Part shown: positions 13,091 through 17,893 of the stretch, one piece after another
Layout: each line of letters starts with the position of its first letter
Position numbering within the stretch: the stretch's first letter is position 1
DNA from: Arenibacter sp965652575
GTDB taxonomy: Bacteria; Bacteroidota; Bacteroidia; Flavobacteriales; Flavobacteriaceae
DNA length: 17,893 bases
Direction of reading: 5' to 3'
Assembly (NCBI GenBank): GCA_965652575.1
Contig: CBFGWQ010000065.1
Coordinates: 1 to 17,893, forward strand
The notes under the pieces: generated by a model
The model's database searches: none
Seen by the model: only the letters and a program-made list of their open reading frames with translations
What the model was told of the DNA's origin: nothing
Position numbers and translations under genes: made by a program

Positions 13091-15190
13091 TTATTTTTTG
13101 AGGGGATCCGCATTTTCCATGTATATTTCCTTTTCAAGTTCCTGGTCCAACTTCTTAAAGAACAGCATTTCGGCATAGAACTGCCAGTCGAAGTTAATGG
13201 ATTGGTTTGCCAAATGCACATGATGGTCCTGATCCAGGATGTAATTGTCCGGTTTGTTCAAAATTCGGGTTTTTCCATAGACCGTTTCCAATTCTTTTCT
13301 AAGGTTTCCGAATTCCGACTGCAATTCCTTTAACTTTGTAGCGGTGGCCATGATATTTTCCCTACTTTCTGCCATATCGTAGTCGCGTAGGGCCAGTAAT
13401 ATTTTTGGACTATAGCCGGCCAGTTTGTTTACCTGTTCATAAACCTGTAGGTTATGATCGTTGCGCAGGGCCTGTGCACGGGCATTCTCTATTTTTTTTG
13501 CAATACTGTCCGTTTGGGCCAAAGTAAGGGTGGCAGTTTTTAAACGTTCTTCGTTGGCCGTGCTCCATGCTCCTATATTTTCTTTGTCGGGAAAATCAAT
13601 AACGGCTTCTTCAATGGGATCTTTCATTTTTGAAAGGTAATTGCGTTGGTTTTTTTTGAGCAGTGCATTCTTCCAAAAGGCCACCGGCGATTCCAGTTCG
13701 GTAATAAAGGCCTTGCTGTCATCGGCCATGGTATGCCCATATTCCCTTTGCCGGAAGGCGCTCTTTATTTCTTCCTTACTGCGTTTGTCACCGATCCAGG
13801 AATATTCGGCAAATGCCAAGATACCTCTCATATACAATTCAAAATGTGGGGAATCATCATCCCATAGGGTTAATAATAATCCATTTAAGCCACTTTCTAT
13901 GGAGCTGACCGCAAAAGATCGGATGTTTTCCATATTGCTTTCTTCCTGTGGCATTAAGACCCATCTGGTCTGGCCCGCCGTGGCCCCCATAACCTCCATG
14001 CCATGGTCTGTAAACCACTGCATGGCCTTGATGTTGCCCAATGCCTGTGGCGAACTATAGTTCCATCTCATATAGATGCAATTCTTCGGGAAGATGTCCA
14101 GAAACTCCAGTAATTTGTGTTCGTTTTCCTTCCATACCCGATCTACTTCTTCCTGTGTCATATCTTTTTTGAACATGGGATCATACACATCGGCCTGTTT
14201 AAGGGGCATATCGTCCCAAAAAATAGGGGTTTTTCCATGTTCTTCCGCAAATTTGGCCACTTTGTCCAACCACATCAGCTGTAATTTTAAGGGCGACTCC
14301 TTGCTGCCACGCCCCGTTGTGTGTACTTCGTCGCCACCAACGTGCAGGTACTTTCCGTACGGAAAGGCCTCCATAGCGTCCAAATAAAGGTCAAATTGTA
14401 CTTCGTAGGTTTTGGGATCCAGAGGGTTAAAGGCCCAATCGCTTTCCGGGTTATCCCTAAGTTTCGTGTATTCCGGATGCTTTAGAATAAAGGAAGCATG
14501 GCCCAGGCCCTGTACCAACGGACTTATTTCTATATGTCGCTCTTTGGCGTAATCGCTGATCTTTTTCCATTCCTCAATGGTCAGGGCATCTGCAGAGGCC
14601 ACTGTAGGCTGACGTTTAAATTTTAATTTGTCCTCAACTTCCAAAATAATGCCGTTTACCTTATAGCCGGCCAACTTATCCAATAATTTATAATAGTATT
14701 CCGTTTTTTCCAAATGGTGTTTTACATCCAAGTGTACGGAGCGGTAGGCCAATAAGGGGTAATCCTTTAGTTGGCATAATGGCAGGTTTACCTTTTGGTC
14801 CTTGGCGTCCAACATCAATTGCTCCAAGGTTTTGAAGGCATAGAACAATCCGGCCTCATCCTTACCTTTTATAAGGATCCGTTCGTCTGTAATGGTCAGG
14901 GTATAACCTTCCGCCGGGACTTCCAATTGGTCATCTATTTCATAGACTAGGTCGGGATCTCCTTTATTTACACCAAGCATGAGTATATCTTTGTTAATTA
15001 TAGGCATTGCTTCACCGTTTTTGGCCCCTGCATTCAAGGTTTGGTCATAAGCAATTGAACTAACCCCCGTAACTTCAATTTCTTGTGGCTGGGGCAGTAG
15101 TTTAAAGTCACCCATCTTATTTTCCTTTACGGAACAGGAGAATTGCAAAATGGAGATTGTCAATAGGTAAATGCCTGTAATTTTTTTCAT
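13091..15190 (-). CDS. GH20-family beta-N-acetylhexosaminidase lipoprotein
   Basis: GH20 enzymes remove terminal GlcNAc or GalNAc by substrate-assisted catalysis. The 699-residue protein begins with a lipoprotein-type signal (KKITGIYLLTISILQFSC, lipid-anchored Cys19), so it is probably tethered to the outer membrane. Residues about 30-140 form the GH20b alpha/beta domain (KLLPQPQEIEV, GKDEAGLFYAFKTLEQL). The catalytic barrel covers about 145-465, with the Asp-Glu pair at 287-288 in YLHVGGDEVHTTGRG and the substrate-cage segment LTLWDDDSPHFELYMRG. About 230 further residues at the C-terminus are helical and I recognise no domain in them. The motif around HVGGDEV is GH20-like, but LDVKHHLEKTEYYYKLLDKLAGYK differs from well-known chitobiases, so the exact glycan is uncertain. 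Its neighbours are rluF 130 bases downstream and the M14 peptidase 606 bases upstream; no sugar transporter or SusCD pair is adjacent. Confidence 0.88.
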   Translation of the reverse strand: MKKITGIYLLTISILQFSCSVKENKMGDFKLLPQPQEIEVTGVSSIAYDQTLNAGAKNGEAMPIINKDILMLGVNKGDPDLVYEIDDQLEVPAEGYTLTITDERILIKGKDEAGLFYAFKTLEQLMLDAKDQKVNLPLCQLKDYPLLAYRSVHLDVKHHLEKTEYYYKLLDKLAGYKVNGIILEVEDKLKFKRQPTVASADALTIEEWKKISDYAKERHIEISPLVQGLGHASFILKHPEYTKLRDNPESDWAFNPLDPKTYEVQFDLYLDAMEAFPYGKYLHVGGDEVHTTGRGSKESPLKLQLMWLDKVAKFAEEHGKTPIFWDDMPLKQADVYDPMFKKDMTQEEVDRVWKENEHKLLEFLDIFPKNCIYMRWNYSSPQALGNIKAMQWFTDHGMEVMGATAGQTRWVLMPQEESNMENIRSFAVSSIESGLNGLLLTLWDDDSPHFELYMRGILAFAEYSWIGDKRSKEEIKSAFRQREYGHTMADDSKAFITELESPVAFWKNALLKKNQRNYLSKMKDPIEEAVIDFPDKENIGAWSTANEERLKTATLTLAQTDSIAKKIENARAQALRNDHNLQVYEQVNKLAGYSPKILLALRDYDMAESRENIMATATKLKELQSEFGNLRKELETVYGKTRILNKPDNYILDQDHHVHLANQSINFDWQFYAEMLFFKKLDQELEKEIYMENADPLKK

Positions 15191-15206
15191 CTGTTTATAT
15201 TTATTG

Positions 15207-15267
15207 CCTGCCTGTTCGGCAGACAGGTTTTTTTATCGGTCAGACCTGCCTTTGCCGGCAGGCAGGT
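15207..15267. repeat. Pair of GGCAG/CTGCC hairpins upstream of the GH20 gene
   Basis: Two adjacent stem-loops: CCTGCCTG/CAGACAGG (15207-15214 and 15220-15227, one mismatch, TTCGG loop) and ACCTGCC/GGCAGGT (15244-15250 and 15261-15267) enclosing an inner TGCCGGCA palindrome (15253-15260). They would be transcribed in the GH20 leader or lie next to its promoter. The same CTGCC/GGCAG theme occurs at 1-15. Confidence 0.7.
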
Positions 15268-15290
15268 GTAATATCCAAATAATCATTTTC

Positions 15291-15310
15291 GTCCCGATAA
15301 TTATCGGGAG
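15291..15310. repeat. CCCGATA-type palindrome, second copy
   Basis: TCCCGATAATTATCGGGA (15292-15309) is a perfect 18-bp palindrome that differs from the one at 15-34 only in its two central dinucleotides. As at the left edge, a GGCAG hairpin lies close by. The recurrence suggests a dispersed family of intergenic hairpins. Confidence 0.75.
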
Positions 15311-15546
15311 GTTTGAAAATTTTGTTAATGGATATTTCATAAAATTTATTATTGGTAATTAATTATCGGTTTAAATTATTTGCAAAAATATTGAATTATA
15401 TTCAAAAAAATAATTTTATGGTAAATTGGTCTAAAGCCTATAATATGAGGTTTGTCCGGAACCCAAAGGTAATATTCTTTATATTATCTAGTTAAAGGTT
15501 AAAACCCTGTTCCCTATGGTAATCGGGATTAGTTTTGGGTATCCAC

Positions 15547-15609
15547 AGTTGGCAGTGGCAGTTTATACAGAAGGCAAAAAATGGATTTCACGGCCTAGTG
15601 CCAACTGCC
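15547..15609 (-). repeat. Dispersed intergenic repeat, copy B (about 62 bp)
   Basis: Read on the minus strand this begins GGCAGTTGGCACTAGGC, contains the 15-base core TGAAATCCATTTTTT shared with copy A at 4564-4624, and ends TGCCACTGCCAACT. Its two ends are inverted (CAGTTGGCA at 15546-15554 and TGCCAACTG at 15599-15607), so it can form one long hairpin with the core in the loop. It stands in non-coding sequence. Confidence 0.75.
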
Positions 15610-15796
15610 AGCTTATAATCCAGTTATTGTCAAAGAATTTTGTTCCGTTTAGTTCGTCTACTTCTTTTTTTTTCAAAAATATTTTTCATGTTCTAGAGTT
15701 ATATGATGTTCGTTTTTTTGTTTTTGCTTAATGGTTTTCTTTGTTTAACAGGTATTTGGAGTATAATCCCCATAGTTTTAATTGGTTCAACTTGAG

Positions 15797-17893
15797 TTAT
15801 TTTACCATAAACAGGGCATTGACAAAGAAGAGTTTGCCATTTTCCCAAAAGCCCCGGAACAAGGGGTTGTCTACCATATAAACAACCTGTCCCTTGCCCA
15901 CTTTTTCTACACCGAAAACTAAAGTATTGGCAATTTTTTTCTTTGCCTCGCTTCCCGCAAAACCCGCAATTTGTGAATTGGCGTTATCCAAATGGACTAC
16001 TGTCCCAGATTCTAAATTTTCAAAGGCATCATCACTTAATTTAAGGGTGAAATAGTGGTCGTCGTAGCCATAGGCCAAGGGGTGCGTTTTGTCTACTTTG
16101 GCTCTAAAAATAGCTCCTGTAATGGCATTTTTAATGTCTTCCCGTTCCGCTTCTTCATAGGGGAGTATATTTTCGGTACTGTCTTTTTTGATTTCCTTTT
16201 CCTTGATGGCAAACCCATGTTCCCCATTTATGCCTTTTATGGCCCCTTCCATGGCGATCAATTTTCCCCCATTGGTGACAAAGGCCTTCAATTCCTGCAG
16301 TCTATTTTCAGTGAAGAACTTACCGTACCAACCGTTGGGTAGAATGAGGACATCGTATTCGGATAAATCCACTTCGTCATAATATTCGGTATCCAAAATA
16401 GTTAGTGGATAGTGAAGTTGTTGTTCAAAAAAGTGCCAAATTTCCCCAAATTCGAGCGTGCTGGTGGGTTCGCCGGAAAGCAGAGCTATTTTGGTATCCG
16501 TAATCATAGGTACATAACCGGAACCAAAATCATTTCCATTTTCCACAAATCCGGTATTGGTTGCGGTCAATAGGATCTTATTGTTATGTGCAATCCGGCC
16601 TAAGGCCTCTACAAAGTCCTTCTTGTTTTTGTTATCCCCTTTGGTAATGATAAGGCTGCCCCTGTCAAATTTTTTACCTTCCGCCCGAAAGGGATTTTTA
16701 GCAAATCGCACCCTGATATTTTCTTGGACCAATGCGGTCATAAAACGGGCATCCTTCATGCTGGTCCAATCGCTTATATAGGCATAAGTGTCCTGGTCGA
16801 TGTTGGCCCTTTTGGGCGGAAGCATCTCCCAATCTCCGGAAGGTTCCGATTCCACTAAGGTTTGGGAAGCTATAGTCTCCAATCCGTATGCGTAGGGCAG
16901 GGACCAGGCCGTTATGTCATAGGTCAGTGAATCGCTTAGCTTTGTATTGGGTTCCAGAAGTACCTGGGCCAAGGTGCCCTTGGTCTGGTTGGTGGAGACT
17001 ACTAAACTGGAGGGGGTCGTTTTTAAGGCCCCCAACTTACCTAAACGATATAGATGTCCCTTGGCGGTACCTTCCCTGGCCCAGCCGTATTTGATCTCAT
17101 GGGATTTGAGAAGTGCCGTAAGGGCATCAATTTTATCCGGATCCCCGTTCATTACATAACTTTTGTATTTAAAGTTTTTTTCCAGATAGAATTTCTTGAA
17201 TTCCCGGTTTAATTTTTCTGTGTTTTTGGAAGCTACTTCTATTGTAGACAATCCGGTTGTAAGATGATGGGCAATACGGTCGTGCAGGGTAAGGGTATCC
17301 CCTATAAAGGTACTTATTCCCAGTCCGGCACGTCCACTGCCACCCTGCTCGTAGGTCATTCCTATGCTCCCGTTATAGGTGGGATAGGTATCGCCATAGC
17401 TGGGGTATAAGAGATCAAAGACTTCTTTGGTAAAATAGAACCAGCCATTGGCATCAAAGTACTTGGCGTGGTTCTTTCCCATCGTAACCTGAAAATCGCG
17501 TTGAAAATCGGTTACCACTTCATGAAAAGGTTCTGCCGCCGGGGCAAAATAATAAGGATTGTTTACTCCCTGTTCATGGAAATCCACATGGATATGGGGC
17601 AACCATTGGTTGAAAATTTTTATGCGCTGCCTGCTTTCGATCTGTGTGAGCCATGCCCAATCCCGATTTAGATCGAACATATAGTGGTTGGAACGCCCGC
17701 TAAGCCAGCCCTCATGGTGCTCCTTGCTATTGGGGTCTATATTGTTGGGGGTGTTTTTGAATTGGTTGTACCAGTTGACATACCTATCGCGGCCATCGGG
17801 ATTGATGCAGGGATCCATGATTACCAATGTATTTTCCAAATAACCGGACTTGCTGGTCAAAAGTTCATAAATGGTCTGCATGGAGGCTTCGGT
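15797..17893 (-). CDS. M14-family zinc carboxypeptidase, 5' end outside the window
   Basis: The reading frame runs off the right edge (frame open through TEASMQT at 17893), so the signal peptide and the HxxE zinc-binding motif are not visible. About 699 residues can be read. Numbering from the Met at 17881, family hallmarks are VIMDPCINPDGRDRYVNW (20-37), DLNRDWAWL (70-78), IHVDFHEQGVNNPYYFAP (97-114, zinc-ligand His102) and GMTYEQGGSGRAG (174-186, catalytic Glu178). The C-terminal third (TKIALLSGEPTS, YDVLILPNGWYG, LKAFVTNGGKLIAMEG) resembles a class-I glutamine-amidotransferase-like Rossmann domain, as in other large M14 proteins of Bacteroidota; it is probably a non-catalytic add-on. The enzyme most likely cuts C-terminal residues from peptides outside the cytoplasm. 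The Met at 17881 is internal, not the true start. Confidence 0.9.
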   Translation of the reverse strand, partial: TEASMQTIYELLTSKSGYLENTLVIMDPCINPDGRDRYVNWYNQFKNTPNNIDPNSKEHHEGWLSGRSNHYMFDLNRDWAWLTQIESRQRIKIFNQWLPHIHVDFHEQGVNNPYYFAPAAEPFHEVVTDFQRDFQVTMGKNHAKYFDANGWFYFTKEVFDLLYPSYGDTYPTYNGSIGMTYEQGGSGRAGLGISTFIGDTLTLHDRIAHHLTTGLSTIEVASKNTEKLNREFKKFYLEKNFKYKSYVMNGDPDKIDALTALLKSHEIKYGWAREGTAKGHLYRLGKLGALKTTPSSLVVSTNQTKGTLAQVLLEPNTKLSDSLTYDITAWSLPYAYGLETIASQTLVESEPSGDWEMLPPKRANIDQDTYAYISDWTSMKDARFMTALVQENIRVRFAKNPFRAEGKKFDRGSLIITKGDNKNKKDFVEALGRIAHNNKILLTATNTGFVENGNDFGSGYVPMITDTKIALLSGEPTSTLEFGEIWHFFEQQLHYPLTILDTEYYDEVDLSEYDVLILPNGWYGKFFTENRLQELKAFVTNGGKLIAMEGAIKGINGEHGFAIKEKEIKKDSTENILPYEEAEREDIKNAITGAIFRAKVDKTHPLAYGYDDHYFTLKLSDDAFENLESGTVVHLDNANSQIAGFAGSEAKKKIANTLVFGVEKVGKGQVVYMVDNPLFRGFWENGKLFFVNALFMVK

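Larger units (their letters stand above)
15191..15796. other. 606-bp non-coding spacer rich in repeats
   Basis: No gene is supported between the M14 and GH20 genes. From left to right the spacer contains an imperfect hairpin CCTGCCTG/CAGACAGG (15207-15227), a GGCAGG hairpin (15244-15267), an 18-bp CCCGATA palindrome (15292-15309), an A+T-rich stretch likely to include the GH20 promoter, and the dispersed-repeat copy B (15547-15609). A T9 run (15665-15673) marks a short interrupted reading frame on the minus strand that I do not accept as a gene. Confidence 0.6.

Noticed and set aside
15560..15689. A minus-strand frame beginning MKNIFEK that would continue about 42 codons if the A9 run at 15665-15673 had one base fewer
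   Set aside because: It ends inside the dispersed repeat and needs an assumed frameshift. The start resembles a DUF1569-type N-terminus only over a few residues, too little to call a pseudogene.
1..17893. CRISPR array, tRNA, rRNA or transposase gene
   Set aside because: No regularly spaced repeats, cloverleaf sequence, rRNA signature or transposase or integrase motif was seen on either strand.

Overview
The window looks like chromosomal DNA of a marine-type member of the Flavobacteriaceae (Bacteroidota). The basis is the order recQ <> kpsF-tatC-carboxymuconolactone decarboxylase-like gene, the flavobacterial style of the protein N-termini, a promoter-like sequence of the TTTG/TAnnTTTG type, A+T-rich spacers, and many short GGCAG and CCCGATA hairpin repeats between genes. 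No rRNA, tRNA, CRISPR array, transposase or integrase gene was seen.

Left part (1-7177), housekeeping and envelope. A tightly overlapping minus-strand operon encodes arabinose-5-phosphate isomerase (KpsF), the Tat translocase subunit TatC and a shortened AhpD/carboxymuconolactone decarboxylase-like protein whose catalytic middle is missing. Divergent from it is recQ, behind a spacer with three perfect palindromes. recQ converges on an S66 LD-carboxypeptidase that itself carries a twin-arginine signal. Behind that lies a secreted protein with a carboxypeptidase-regulatory-like domain, which ends in a clear intrinsic terminator.

Middle part (about 7178-10652), accessory block. On the plus strand sit the decayed remains of an HNH endonuclease gene, a DUF2130 predicted PD-(D/E)XK nuclease with a long coiled coil, and a DUF1016/YhcG-type PD-(D/E)XK nuclease 17 bases behind it. 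The block is more A-rich than its neighbours, interrupts minus-strand genes, is bordered by repeat-rich spacers, and has a 10-bp inverted repeat at its two edges (7329-7338 and 10633-10642). It resembles an acquired defence- or restriction-type island and is the most likely place for an undescribed two-gene system.

Right part (10653-17893), all minus strand. A GNAT-nitrilase fusion protein follows the 23S rRNA pseudouridine synthase RluF. Upstream of these are a lipoprotein of the GH20 beta-N-acetylhexosaminidase family and, after a 606-bp non-coding repeat-rich gap, an M14 zinc carboxypeptidase cut by the window edge. The S66 peptidase, GH20 and M14 enzymes together suggest turnover of peptidoglycan, amino-sugar polymers and peptides in the envelope or outside the cell.

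A dispersed repeat of about 62 bp occurs twice, in opposite orientation (4564-4624 and 15547-15609).
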